64,000 bases of DNA, from NCBI RefSeq assembly GCF_003148495.1, contig NZ_QGGH01000020.1, positions 19,501 through 83,500 of the forward strand. Direction: 5' to 3'. Below are positions 45,883-54,639 of this stretch, piece by piece. The position numbers and the translations under genes were made by a program. A model generated the notes under the pieces. The model was given only the letters and a program-made list of their open reading frames with translations. It made no database searches and had not been told where the DNA came from. How positions within the stretch are numbered: the stretch's first letter is position 1; each line of letters begins with the position of its first letter. This DNA is from Mesorhizobium loti (GTDB lineage Bacteria; Pseudomonadota; Alphaproteobacteria; Rhizobiales; Rhizobiaceae).

Positions 45883-46725
45883 TCACCAAGGCAACCGCTT
45901 CCCCGGGCATAAAATGCAGGCAGCTTCCCATCCATCAGGGCCGTGCCGAAAGGAATATTTGGCGGAGGTTTCGAAACGGGCTTGCGAATCCTGCCAAGCT
46001 CGACATTCCACGGAGATTTCCGGACGATCGATGCGAATTATGTTGAACGAATTTGCGGCTTTGCGAAGCCGCGACGAAACGGCCGTTCCCGCCTGAATAA
46101 GCAATGCGGCATAGCCGTCGATCAGGTAACGCCTGGCGCTCGAACTGGCGCGATGAAGATGCTGGTGCCCAGACAGTATGATGTCTACGCCACTGCGTGA
46201 GAATGCATCCATTGCAAGACTTGCCCGGCCGACGATACCATCGTCGCTCTCGAAATCCAGCCCTTCGAATGGATGATGCGTGACCACTATCCGCGTAACG
46301 TTATCTGACACGCCTGCAAGTTTGTTTTTTGTCGCTTCAAGCTGACGGACATTGATCCTGCCGTCCTTGATTGTCAGGGATCGCGCAGTGTTGATCCCGA
46401 CGACAGCGAGTTCCGCATCGGCGTAGAATGGATCGGTGTTCGCGTCGATGTAGCGCTGGTAGCGAGACAGAGGCGTTAAGGCGCGCGCGAAGACATTCCA
46501 GAGTGGAACATCGTGATTGCCCGGCACCACAATGCGGGGGCCAGGAAGGGAATCTAGGAATGCTCGCGCCTGCAAGAATTCAACTTTGCGGGCGCGTTGG
46601 GTCAAATCCCCGGAAACGACCAGCAAATCTGGACCGACAGCGCGAACCTCAGCCGCAATGGCTTCCACAAGCTGGATCTCTGTTTTTCCGAAATGCAAAT
46701 CCGAAAGATGGACGAGGGTCTTCAC
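45883..46725 (-). CDS. metallophosphoesterase (calcineurin-like)
   Basis: A phosphoesterase of about 280 residues with the full motif set: HLSDLHFG, VSGDLTQR, GNHDVP, THHPF and SGHQHLH, which bind two metals. It resembles class III cyclic-nucleotide or lipid phosphoesterases; the substrate is unknown. GTG 46725 (V-KTLVHLSDLHFG) lies just after the lipid-kinase stop, with GGAG in front. A longer frame from 46773 would overlap that gene by 29 bases. It is last in the PAP2 operon. Confidence 0.82.
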   Translation of the reverse strand: MKTLVHLSDLHFGKTEIQLVEAIAAEVRAVGPDLLVVSGDLTQRARKVEFLQARAFLDSLPGPRIVVPGNHDVPLWNVFARALTPLSRYQRYIDANTDPFYADAELAVVGINTARSLTIKDGRINVRQLEATKNKLAGVSDNVTRIVVTHHPFEGLDFESDDGIVGRASLAMDAFSRSGVDIILSGHQHLHRASSSARRYLIDGYAALLIQAGTAVSSRLRKAANSFNIIRIDRPEISVECRAWQDSQARFETSAKYSFRHGPDGWEAACILCPGKRLPW

Positions 46726-46744
46726 CAGATTGCTCCGCTGACCA

Positions 46745-47656
46745 CTATTCGATTGCATTTTTGGCAGGTGCAAGGACCTGCAAGGCGGCCGGGCGAATTC
46801 GAAAGTTCAGGGGCATACCCATGCTGACGACTTCGCCATCCAGCGAGATCAGCATGGAGGTTCGATGCGACGTGATCTGGAGGGTTTTTGTTCTATACGT
46901 CTCTACATCTCGATCCGAGTCGATCATGCCCAACGCGATTTTGAACGGGAGCAACGCCAGGCCAAGCCACGATTGCTGTTTGACGACATAGACACACAGC
47001 TGCTGTGACGACAGGCCTTTGCGGCGACCAAGGTCGCCGATGTCGTAAAGATTGTTCCCGACAAACACGCAGGGCGTCAGCAGTCTCTTGCGTTCACCTT
47101 GAGCTGTAACACGGACAGCCTGCCATGACGCGGACCTTAATGTTCGCGCGAGCGCAGGACCGATAGCCGCGAACTTACCCAGCCCTCGACGCCGCTGCTC
47201 GGCGGAACGTTTTGCAACAAAGAAGGGATAGATGCCAATCGATGAGTTGTTGAGAAAAACACGGTCGTTGACCTCGGCGACATCGACTGCCACAGGCCTG
47301 TTCGCCGCGATCGCATCCATCGCCGCGTCGAGTTCGATAGGCAAACCCAGGTCCTTGGCAAAGTGGTTCAAGGTACCTAGCGGAAGGATACCGAGCACCA
47401 GATCAGTTCCCGCGAGAGCCGAGGCCGCGGTGCCAAGAGTCCCGTCACCACCACCAACGACCAATGTTGATCTAAGGCCGGATCTTGAGTTGTCAGCGAC
47501 GAAACCACGGGCGATCTCGCCAATCTGGCGCCCAGCCACTAACTTCACATCTGCCTCGATGCCGCGTTTCGTGAAGCCGTCACGGACGAGGTTTTCAATG
47601 TCGCCGATGCGCGCAGCAGCGCCAGCGCTTTGGTTGATGAGCGCCAAAACCCTCAC
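46745..47656 (-). CDS. diacylglycerol/sphingosine-type lipid kinase
   Basis: A 303-residue DAGK-family kinase. The nucleotide motif is LVVGGGDGTLGTAAS, then GILPLGTLNHFAKDLGLP and VFLNNSSIGIYPFF; the C-terminal domain ends LNFRIRPAALQVL. It phosphorylates a lipid alcohol at the membrane. GTG 47656 (VRVLALINQSAG) starts 4 bases after the PAP2 stop. With a phosphatase (PAP2) and a phosphoesterase, it suggests a lipid-remodelling unit. Confidence 0.85.
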   Translation of the reverse strand: MRVLALINQSAGAAARIGDIENLVRDGFTKRGIEADVKLVAGRQIGEIARGFVADNSRSGLRSTLVVGGGDGTLGTAASALAGTDLVLGILPLGTLNHFAKDLGLPIELDAAMDAIAANRPVAVDVAEVNDRVFLNNSSIGIYPFFVAKRSAEQRRRGLGKFAAIGPALARTLRSASWQAVRVTAQGERKRLLTPCVFVGNNLYDIGDLGRRKGLSSQQLCVYVVKQQSWLGLALLPFKIALGMIDSDRDVETYRTKTLQITSHRTSMLISLDGEVVSMGMPLNFRIRPAALQVLAPAKNAIE

Positions 47657-47660
47657 GTCT

Positions 47661-48416
47661 CTATCCCCTGCTTGGGCTGGTCTGCTGGAACCACAATGCG
47701 ACCGTCCAACAAAGAATCGCCCAGCCGGAACCGATGCACCATCCTGCAAGGACGTCCGTGGGATAGTGAACCGCGAGATAGACGCGGCTGACGCCCACGG
47801 CGACTGTCAGGAAGACGGCGAGCGCCATGAAATATCCTTTAAGGCGTTGGTCCTCGTTTGCGCGGGCAAGCAGGGCCCCGATGGTGAGGAACGCAATCGC
47901 GGAAAGCATTGCATGTCCGCTTGGGAAGCTCGCCGTGAACACCCGCGTGACGTGGAGTATGTCCGGCCTAGGCCGATCGAAGCTCATCTTGAGGATCGTG
48001 CTGAGGAGTTCGCCGCCAACCACCGAAACAGCCATCAAGACGGCTAGGGCGCGCTTGTGGCTCAGAAGGAGGTAGCCGACCGCTGCCAGCAGCACGAATC
48101 CAAGGAACACCACGCTGCCGATCGATGTGACATCCCTGGCGGCTTCTTGAAGCCACGGCGGACCGATCGGATTGGCCGGATTTGCAGCACTGCGCAGGGC
48201 TGACATGATGGCGACATCAAAAGCCGTGGTCTCGCCTTCAAGGACCTCCTCAGCAAGCACGCCAAACACGAGACAAAGGCCTGCTACAAGCAGGCCCGCG
48301 CCAATAAACCAGTTTGCTCCATGCTTAAATTCGTCGCCGATCCGGGCGAGCGAACCTGTGTCGCTGCTCGCATGGCAATTGCGCTCGTTATTTGGGATTA
48401 ATTCGTTCAAGCGCAC
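47661..48416 (-). CDS. PAP2-family membrane phosphatase
   Basis: A 251-residue membrane protein with about six helices and the three PAP2 motifs: KMSFDRPRP, FPSGHA and SRVYLAVHYPTDVLAG. It removes phosphate from lipid phosphates or undecaprenyl pyrophosphate, with the active site facing the periplasm. GTG 48416 is 21 bases after an exact EcfG promoter, so the whole three-gene operon is predicted to be stress-induced. Confidence 0.85.
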   Translation of the reverse strand: MRLNELIPNNERNCHASSDTGSLARIGDEFKHGANWFIGAGLLVAGLCLVFGVLAEEVLEGETTAFDVAIMSALRSAANPANPIGPPWLQEAARDVTSIGSVVFLGFVLLAAVGYLLLSHKRALAVLMAVSVVGGELLSTILKMSFDRPRPDILHVTRVFTASFPSGHAMLSAIAFLTIGALLARANEDQRLKGYFMALAVFLTVAVGVSRVYLAVHYPTDVLAGWCIGSGWAILCWTVALWFQQTSPSRG

Positions 48417-48436
48417 GACCCCATTTTCGAGCTGAC

Positions 48437-48461
48437 AACGAGCTTGTCAGGACGAAGTTCC
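48437..48461 (-). promoter_or_regulatory. EcfG-type promoter of the PAP2 operon
   Basis: Minus strand: GGAAC (48461-48457), 16 bases, CGTT (48440-48437). Confidence 0.75.
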
Positions 48462-48698
48462 CGCTTGACCGGCCGGGTACAAAATATGGCAACTTAGAGC
48501 GTGGTGGCGCGGTGATGTTCGGGAGCCGTATGACTGGGAAAACTCTGGCGATTGCCGTTCAAGCTCGCTCACGGTTGAAGGTCGTATTCGCGTCGAAACA
48601 TCGCAATGAACGACCGGGAAATGGCGCTAGGCGGGGAGGCAAATGGCTCCTCGACGTTAGCAGTCGGTAGCAGTGTGTAGGCCTCACTGGCGCCTTTT

Positions 48699-49478
48699 TT
48701 AGCGCAGCAGTCCCTCGTCTTCGAATGCGTCCCATCCCTCCAACTTTGGCCGTAGGTCGGTTGCTGTTCGGGCGTCTTTCGCAACGACACCTTTGCCGTT
48801 GCCTTTTCCCGCTCTTGTCAGCGCGGCCTTCCCCGCACCGCGTCGCCGGTTCTCCGCAATCTCCTGCGCATCCTCCTCACGCCAAACGCTTGGCAGGTCA
48901 CGATCCAGAACATCCTCGATGTGGTTGGGATCGAAAACGTGGAAGGTGACGGCCTTGGATCGGCCGCGCATTTTCACGGTGCGCGTGCCGATGCTTTGCA
49001 GCCGGCCGTCTTTGAGCCATTTGTGCCGCTCGCGCGAAGAAATTGTGAGCACATCCTCTGCCTCGCGGGGAAGCACTGGCAACGATTCGATCCCCTCCAG
49101 CGTCTTCGAGACTTTTGCCGAGGCAGCCTTGAACTCGTCTGCCTCGGCTTCGGGCATCTGCAAGATGATGCGCCCGGTCTCGGCCTTAACAAATTTCCTG
49201 ACTGCCCAAGACAGGCGCGCACGCAGTTCGCGCTCGATCCCCTTCGTGCGCACCGACGAGCCGAGCGTCGCCGCAGGCGACAACGGCCACTCGGCAACCA
49301 GTGATGATGTCGTGCGTCGTTGGGGCGTCTTTGGACGCGCTTGGCGAGGCCTGAATGTGTGAAGCAGGCTGGCACCTGCTTGCGCTAATGCCTTGAGCGC
49401 CGGTGCCTTACGTTTCCGGACGCTCTTGCGTGCTTGCCCTTTCGTCGGTTTGTCCTGTTTCGCCAATGGATACCTCAA
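48699..49478 (-). CDS. putative DNA-binding protein of unknown family
   Basis: A 259-residue basic protein with a Lys/Arg-rich first 60 residues (KGQARKSVRKRKAPALKALA). A conserved core follows (KGIERELRARLSWAVRKFVK, then EAEDVLTISSRERHKWLKDG and FHVFDPNHIEDVLDRD) and an Arg/Gly-rich linker before a conserved end (KLEGWDAFEDEGLLR). The core reads like an excisionase/MerR-style winged helix with a partner strand (inference). A frameshifted paralogue is at 16881. Confidence 0.6.
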   Translation of the reverse strand: MRYPLAKQDKPTKGQARKSVRKRKAPALKALAQAGASLLHTFRPRQARPKTPQRRTTSSLVAEWPLSPAATLGSSVRTKGIERELRARLSWAVRKFVKAETGRIILQMPEAEADEFKAASAKVSKTLEGIESLPVLPREAEDVLTISSRERHKWLKDGRLQSIGTRTVKMRGRSKAVTFHVFDPNHIEDVLDRDLPSVWREEDAQEIAENRRRGAGKAALTRAGKGNGKGVVAKDARTATDLRPKLEGWDAFEDEGLLR

Positions 49479-49522
49479 CGGCGGGACCGGCCCGAACCTT
49501 AGTCGCTTCCTTGTCGCACGGT

Positions 49523-50092
49523 TTATACCGCCAACGACCCGGCAGGCAGGGCCTTCAACAGCTCCGCCTCGGGCTTGGTGAGATGGATCCAGGCCGCCCA
49601 GTCTTCCGGGCGCAGCACCACAATCTGTCGATTATGGATCGGCGCCACGTCAGGCCCGGGCTCGGTCGTCAGCATCGCGAATGTCGGCGACTTGTTGCCT
49701 TCGCCCTCGCGCCACAGTCCGGCGATCGCCATGAAGGACGCGCCGTTGAGCGTGAAGCGATGCTTGGCCTTTGGCGACTTCTTTCCGGTGAATTCGAAAA
49801 AAGCCGATGCCGGAATTAGGCAGCGCTTGCTGTTGGAGAAATTCCGTCCCTCGGAACGGAAGTTGAAGACCGGCCCGCCTTTAGGCCCGGACGGTGGAAA
49901 AGCAAACGTCATACGCGTCAGTTCGATCGTGCCGCCGGCGGCGCGCATGATCGGCGCCGGCTCGCTGATGCGAATGTCATCCGCCTGCGGCAAATCCAGT
50001 TCGGTTTGATGAGTGGGAATGTCGAGAGCCAGCGACTCCATCATCCAGCAATATTCGGCCCAAGCGATATGCTGCTCATAGTCGTTGCACAT
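49523..50092 (-). CDS. SRAP/YedK (HMCES)-family abasic-site protein
   Basis: A 189-residue SRAP-family protein. Cys 2 (after Met removal) is the residue that bonds to abasic sites in single-stranded DNA. Other family marks are FNFRSE, KRCLIPASAFFEF (usual form FYEW) and PIHNRQIVVL with the active-site His. It shields abasic lesions at replication forks. The FFEF variation and short length (usual about 220) suggest a divergent subgroup. It is one of several DNA-repair genes in the window. Confidence 0.82.
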   Translation of the reverse strand: MCNDYEQHIAWAEYCWMMESLALDIPTHQTELDLPQADDIRISEPAPIMRAAGGTIELTRMTFAFPPSGPKGGPVFNFRSEGRNFSNSKRCLIPASAFFEFTGKKSPKAKHRFTLNGASFMAIAGLWREGEGNKSPTFAMLTTEPGPDVAPIHNRQIVVLRPEDWAAWIHLTKPEAELLKALPAGSLAV

Positions 50093-50106
50093 AGCTGCCC
50101 ACGCTT

Positions 50107-50319
50107 TCAGTCAATTGATGACTTAGGACAAATAGCGCGGCTTGGCTGCGGCGCCAGCGTCCGGAGATATTCCGCTATGGCCCGAAAATCTCGCGCGATC
50201 TGCTTGAGCACTTCGCGCGGTTTGTCGGTGATGACATCGCCGTGGCTCACAATGATGCGCTCAAGGTCCGGCTCGTCCGACCATTTTCGGAAAGCAGCAC
50301 CAAGCGCCTTGCGAAGCAT
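50107..50319 (-). pseudogene. C-terminal fragment of a metallo-hydrolase-like protein (DUF4336 type)
   Basis: A 70-residue frame reads FRKWSDEPDLERIIVSHGDV, then REVLKQIARDFRAIAEYLR, typical of the end of DUF4336/MBL-fold-like proteins. The N-terminal domain is absent. The frame instead begins inside repeat A (start ATGCTTCGC), so the repeat has replaced the 5' part. Confidence 0.5.
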
Positions 50320-50408
50320 CTTCCAACCATCAGCTTGCCGTGGCGATGCTGAGGGCGATCCACATTACTCGCTGAGGCAGGCTCTCACAACACACTTCGG
50401 ATTGCCAC
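50311..50408. repeat. 98-base dispersed repeat A, copy 2
   Basis: Nearly identical to 30418-30515, same orientation. Confidence 0.8.
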
Positions 50409-50432
50409 CAGCTTGGAACCAAGTAGGCACTT

Positions 50433-50513
50433 TGTTGGGCTCGTTAATTCGGGAGGCCGTCATAACGGAGTGTCCATCTTCCCGCTCCCACCCCACTCGA
50501 ATTATGGGGGCAG
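50433..50513. repeat. dispersed repeat B, copy 2
   Basis: Diverged copy of 31646-31729, only 24 bases after repeat A (the gap is 1.1 kb at the first locus). It holds a GGAGC-16-CGTT stress-promoter-like site on the minus strand with no intact gene downstream. Confidence 0.7.
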
Positions 50514-50598
50514 CTTGGGAAACGGCATCTGATTTCGTTCCGGAACCAAACCCTGCCCAACGCCGGTATCGTGCATCCTTCCGAAGGCCCTTAGGATC

Positions 50599-50646
50599 GT
50601 CGCATTTGGGCCGGAGGGGAATGGCGGCTCTCGGCCCAAATGCGAC
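50599..50646. repeat. perfect 15-base inverted repeat
   Basis: GTCGCATTTGGGCCG (50599-50613) pairs perfectly with 50632-50646, loop 18 bases, 69 bases beyond the end of the catabolic operon. It may end that transcript, though there is no T-run. Confidence 0.65.
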
Positions 50647-50714
50647 GTAAAACCCTGCATGGCCGCTCAATCCTGGGCGATGCGCCGGCCGGCTCGATCG
50701 CGCCGTACATCGGG

Positions 50715-52688
50715 CTACGTCGATGCCGATCGATCAAAGTCGACCCGCGCGACAGCGTAGGCGTCAAGCGAGATGAATTGGTCATCCAGCTCTACGGAAC
50801 TTTCCATGAAGTTCGGATCGATTGCCGCCCGCTCCAAATGGTCAGCAGCAAGAAGAGCAATGCGGGCGTTGATCCTATCCGAAAGCCGCACCAACTGCGT
50901 TTTGGCGGTGAGATTTGAGAGCCAGAGGGTCGCGCGCCCGTCTGTTTCAGCCGCCATCACCGCGATGCTGTCAGCGCCGGGTGCCTCGACACACAACAAT
51001 TTGGCATCCGCGAGCTGTGAGAGACCTGCCACCACATGGAAAGCGGGATACACCATTCGGCCATCCTGCTGGTCATACCACGGCTGAACGAATTCGGCCG
51101 GCCTGTACACGTGTCCGAACGGGCCGGTGACCTGGCCGAAGGCTACGGCCTCGGCCCCCTCGCGTGCGCAGGCCGCGAAATAGCCGAGTGTCCAAGCCGC
51201 ATTGAACAGCCCGCGCTGCCGAGGATCGATGCGGCTGAGACAGACGCGAGCGTTCGCTTCGTTCGGCGCAGTGGATTTTCCATATGGGTTCTCGCGGCAG
51301 CCGAGCTGGATTGGCCCCATACGCAGGGGCAAGCGTTCCCCCATGAAAACACGCGCGGAGCGGATTAGATGGGGGATGGCCTGAAGCGTCTCCATCACTG
51401 AGACATCATCTGCTGCGTGCACGCTTGGACAGGTGGTGAAACTCCCGTAGTCGAGCGCTTCGGCCGGCGGACGCTTGCGATTGAGTTCGGTAAAGTATGC
51501 GGCCATGCCGCCGCCTAACGGTATACCCGGGAAGGCTCGGCGAGCGGCGGAATAGTTTTCGTGGAAGCTGGGCATAGCGGGCCACGAGGCTCCCGGCTGT
51601 ACGGATTTCATGTCCTGCGCCGGAAAGACGCAGACAGCTTCCAGTTTAAGGCCGAGTCTATGGACGGCGTTCGCGACGGGCGCCAATTCGCCGAATGGAT
51701 CGAGCGTGCCCTTGGTGATAATCTCGAGGACAACGCCCGCGCCGGTCAGCCGTGCAAGCGCGGCGAAGCCTTCTAGTTCATCCTGGCCGTGTCCTAAGCG
51801 CAGATCCACTTGGCAGACCATCCACTGTGGAGCCATTCGCCGAAAGAGTTCGGGGGTTTCAAGCGCGTGCTTTACCTCGTCGGCGGCGACGCCGACGCCA
51901 GTGCGGGGCACTCGGCCGACGGGTCCGCCGATCGTCAGGTTGACAGGTTGATTGCGGTTTTCAGACGTCCCGGCAGGGAGCGTTCCTGACACGTGAAGCC
52001 GGACCGCCTGCGTGAATTTCTGGCCCTTGGGCAGTCTGTAAGGCCACGGGCGACGCAAAGGGCGAACATAGGTTTTATAGGAGGCGTCGGACCAATTGCG
52101 TTGATCCTCCATCTCAAAGGCATCACCGTCCATGGTGCATGTGGCCCAGATCCCAGGAGCGATCTCGTGCGACAACGCCCGGATGTCTGTGAACGGACAT
52201 TTTGGATCGATGTGGTCGGGAAAGAGCGATAGCTCTTCGTGACCATCCTCATGCAGCACCTTTATCGGCTTGCCGGCCAACGCCTCGATCGGATGCAAGA
52301 CGACGAAGCCCGTCCTGTTCGTCAAAAGGTCGGTTTCCGGCTCTGCCTCCGCCACAAACGACAGCGCACCATCGCCGCTGCCCGAGATCCGGACCTGGTA
52401 AACCAGGCGACCGGATGTTGCGGAACATGTTCCTCGATATGCGACGGTGAACATATCCAGGCTTTCGTCGATGTGGAGATCATCGAGAACCGGCGTAGAG
52501 GTTCCCCAGTTTTCGTCGCGTACGAGGAATGAAATCCCGCGCAGAATCTCAATCCCGCCCATGCGGATATAGCGTAACGCCCCATTGTCGAACTCGACCG
52601 ACAAGGGTCCCGCGCGAAGTGTGCGCAGCGGTGGCTCAAGCTGTTCGGTTCCACACAAACGGACGGCTCGAGATGCTGCCGAGGTCAA
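50715..52688 (-). CDS. D-apionate lactonase-like protein
   Basis: A 657-residue protein with the layout of the ApnL family: an N-terminal beta domain (LRAGPLSVEFDNGALRYIRM, then GGIEILRGISFLVRDENWGT), a central EMEDQRNWSDASYKTYVRPL segment, a TIM-barrel-like part and a C-terminal beta domain. ApnL opens the lactone of D-apionate, a branched sugar acid from plant cell walls. The family assignment is from memory of these signatures. The substrate in this cluster could be another aldonolactone. It is last in the ABC operon, overlapping the ATPase gene by 4 bases. Confidence 0.65.
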   Translation of the reverse strand: MTSAASRAVRLCGTEQLEPPLRTLRAGPLSVEFDNGALRYIRMGGIEILRGISFLVRDENWGTSTPVLDDLHIDESLDMFTVAYRGTCSATSGRLVYQVRISGSGDGALSFVAEAEPETDLLTNRTGFVVLHPIEALAGKPIKVLHEDGHEELSLFPDHIDPKCPFTDIRALSHEIAPGIWATCTMDGDAFEMEDQRNWSDASYKTYVRPLRRPWPYRLPKGQKFTQAVRLHVSGTLPAGTSENRNQPVNLTIGGPVGRVPRTGVGVAADEVKHALETPELFRRMAPQWMVCQVDLRLGHGQDELEGFAALARLTGAGVVLEIITKGTLDPFGELAPVANAVHRLGLKLEAVCVFPAQDMKSVQPGASWPAMPSFHENYSAARRAFPGIPLGGGMAAYFTELNRKRPPAEALDYGSFTTCPSVHAADDVSVMETLQAIPHLIRSARVFMGERLPLRMGPIQLGCRENPYGKSTAPNEANARVCLSRIDPRQRGLFNAAWTLGYFAACAREGAEAVAFGQVTGPFGHVYRPAEFVQPWYDQQDGRMVYPAFHVVAGLSQLADAKLLCVEAPGADSIAVMAAETDGRATLWLSNLTAKTQLVRLSDRINARIALLAADHLERAAIDPNFMESSVELDDQFISLDAYAVARVDFDRSAST

Positions 52689-53779
52689 ATTGCCTGCTCC
52701 GTCGTAGCGTCAAAAATCGAAGCCCGGTTCATGTTGATGTCTATCGGCAGCCTTTCCCCCGGACGGCTAACGTCGTGCGCCTGCAGCTCTGCCACTACTG
52801 GCGCGCCGGCAAGGCGGAAGGTCGCATAGCTGCGCGAGCCGGTCGGCTGCACCAGGTCGATGGTTGCGTCGTAGCGAAATGTGCCCGGCGCGGGTGTAGC
52901 AGCGTGCGCGCGTGTCAGATGTTCTGGCCGCAGCCCGAGCAGCACCGACTGCCCATGTGTAGCGCCATTTAGAGTCCGCCCGGGGGCGATCGGCAGCAGA
53001 CCATCGGCCAGCCGGATGGCGGCGGCGCTGCCGTCCAAAGCCAGCGTGCCCGGCAGGAAGCTCATGCGTGGCGAACCGAGAAAGCCAGCGACGAAGGTCG
53101 AGACGGGCCGCTCGAATAGGTCGAGTGGCGCGCCCTGCTGCTCGATCAACCCGTCGCGCATCAGCACGATGCGGTCAGCCAGTGTCATCGCCTCTATCTG
53201 GTCATGGGTGACGTAGATCATTGTTGTAGCGATGTCCTGGTGAAGGCGCTTGATCTCGCCACGCATTTCGTCGCGAAGCTGGGCGTCGAGATTGGACAGC
53301 GGCTCATCAAACAGAAAGATGCGGGGGTTGCGGACTATGGCGCGGCCGATGGCGACGCGCTGGCGCTGCCCGCCGGACAATTGGCGCGGAAAACGCCCAA
53401 GCAACGGGACGATGCCAAGCATGCGCGCTGCCTCGGCAACGCGCGCCTCGATCTCTGGCTTCGGCATCTTGCGAGCCTTGAGACCGAAGCCGATGTTCTT
53501 GGCTACGCTCATATGCGGATAGAGCGCATAGTCTTGAAACACCATCGCCACGTCACGGTCGCGCGGCCGGAAGTCATTGACCAACTCGCCGCCAATCTCG
53601 ATCGTGCCTTGTGAACTCTCCTCCAGTCCTGCGATGGTCCGGAGCAGGGTACTCTTGCCGCAGCCGGACGGGCCGACCAGAACGGCGAACTCGCCGTCGC
53701 GCACGTGCAGGTCAATGCCGCGCACCGCGTGGAAGGCGCCGTAGCGCTTGTGCAAGCCGGTGATCCTGACTTCGGCCAT
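52685..53779 (-). CDS. sugar ABC transporter ATP-binding protein (MalK/UgpC type)
   Basis: A 364-residue ATPase: Walker A VGPSGCGKST, Q-loop VFQDYALYPHMSV, signature LSGGQRQRVAIGRAI, Walker B IFLFDEPLSNLD, H-loop YVTHDQ. The C-terminal TOBE domain (about 240-360) is of the MalK type. ATG 53779 is chosen on family length; the frame opens further upstream without similarity. It powers the two permeases encoded just upstream. Confidence 0.92.
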   Translation of the reverse strand: MAEVRITGLHKRYGAFHAVRGIDLHVRDGEFAVLVGPSGCGKSTLLRTIAGLEESSQGTIEIGGELVNDFRPRDRDVAMVFQDYALYPHMSVAKNIGFGLKARKMPKPEIEARVAEAARMLGIVPLLGRFPRQLSGGQRQRVAIGRAIVRNPRIFLFDEPLSNLDAQLRDEMRGEIKRLHQDIATTMIYVTHDQIEAMTLADRIVLMRDGLIEQQGAPLDLFERPVSTFVAGFLGSPRMSFLPGTLALDGSAAAIRLADGLLPIAPGRTLNGATHGQSVLLGLRPEHLTRAHAATPAPGTFRYDATIDLVQPTGSRSYATFRLAGAPVVAELQAHDVSRPGERLPIDINMNRASIFDATTEQAI

Positions 53780-53790
53780 GCCGACCCTTT

Positions 53791-54639
53791 CTATCCGCGA
53801 ACGGCGCCGAGCGTGAGCCCGCGCACGAGGTGGCGTTGAGCAAGTACTCCCAGGGCGATCGATGGCACGAGGGAAACAATGGCAAGGGCCGCGGCTTCGC
53901 CATATTGCGCGCCCTGAAAGCCGATGAAGGCGCGGAACACGGTCGGCAGCGTAAACGCGGTGCGGCTGGTCAGGATCAGCGCGAAGAAGAACTCCGTCCA
54001 GCAGGCGATGAAGGCGAAGACGGCGGCCGCGACGATCCCAGGGGCTGCAAGCGGCACAGCAACGCGCCAGAACGCCTCCCAGCGCGTACAGCCGTCGACC
54101 AAGGCCGCTTCCTCCATCGATTTCGGCATGCCGCGGAAATAGGCGAACATCATCCACACCGAGACCGGCAGCGTGAAGACCGTATAGGCGATGATCAGGC
54201 CGACATGGGTGTCGTAGAGCCCGACCTGGCGATAGATCAGGAACACCGGCAGCACGATGCCGATTGGCGGCAAAAAGCGCTGCGACAGCACCCAGAATGA
54301 CAGATGCTTGCCGCCGGTGTCGTAGCGCGCCAGGCTATAGGCCATCAGCGTGCCGAGCAGCGCCGAAAGCACCGTCGCCGACAGCGAGATGATCAGACTA
54401 TTGATCAGCCCGTCGAGGCCGCGATAGGTGAACAGCGCCGCCTCGTAGTGAACGAGCGTCGGGTGGGCGGGGAACCAGACCGGCGGCACGGTGAGATAGT
54501 CGTCGCTCGGCTTGATCGACGTGTTGAACATCCAGTAGAGCGGCCACAGCACGAAGATCAGGAAAAAGCCGAGCAGCAGGATGCGGCCGATCGGCACGGA
54601 TCGGCGTTTCCTGCGGCGGACGGGCGCTGTGGTGGCCAT
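53791..54639 (-). CDS. carbohydrate ABC transporter permease (MalG type)
   Basis: A 282-residue permease with six membrane helices and the EAA loop (EEAALVDGCTRWEAFWRVAVPL). The N-terminus is basic, inside-facing. The ATG overlaps the stop of the other permease (ATGA). Confidence 0.92.
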   Translation of the reverse strand: MATTAPVRRRKRRSVPIGRILLLGFFLIFVLWPLYWMFNTSIKPSDDYLTVPPVWFPAHPTLVHYEAALFTYRGLDGLINSLIISLSATVLSALLGTLMAYSLARYDTGGKHLSFWVLSQRFLPPIGIVLPVFLIYRQVGLYDTHVGLIIAYTVFTLPVSVWMMFAYFRGMPKSMEEAALVDGCTRWEAFWRVAVPLAAPGIVAAAVFAFIACWTEFFFALILTSRTAFTLPTVFRAFIGFQGAQYGEAAALAIVSLVPSIALGVLAQRHLVRGLTLGAVRG

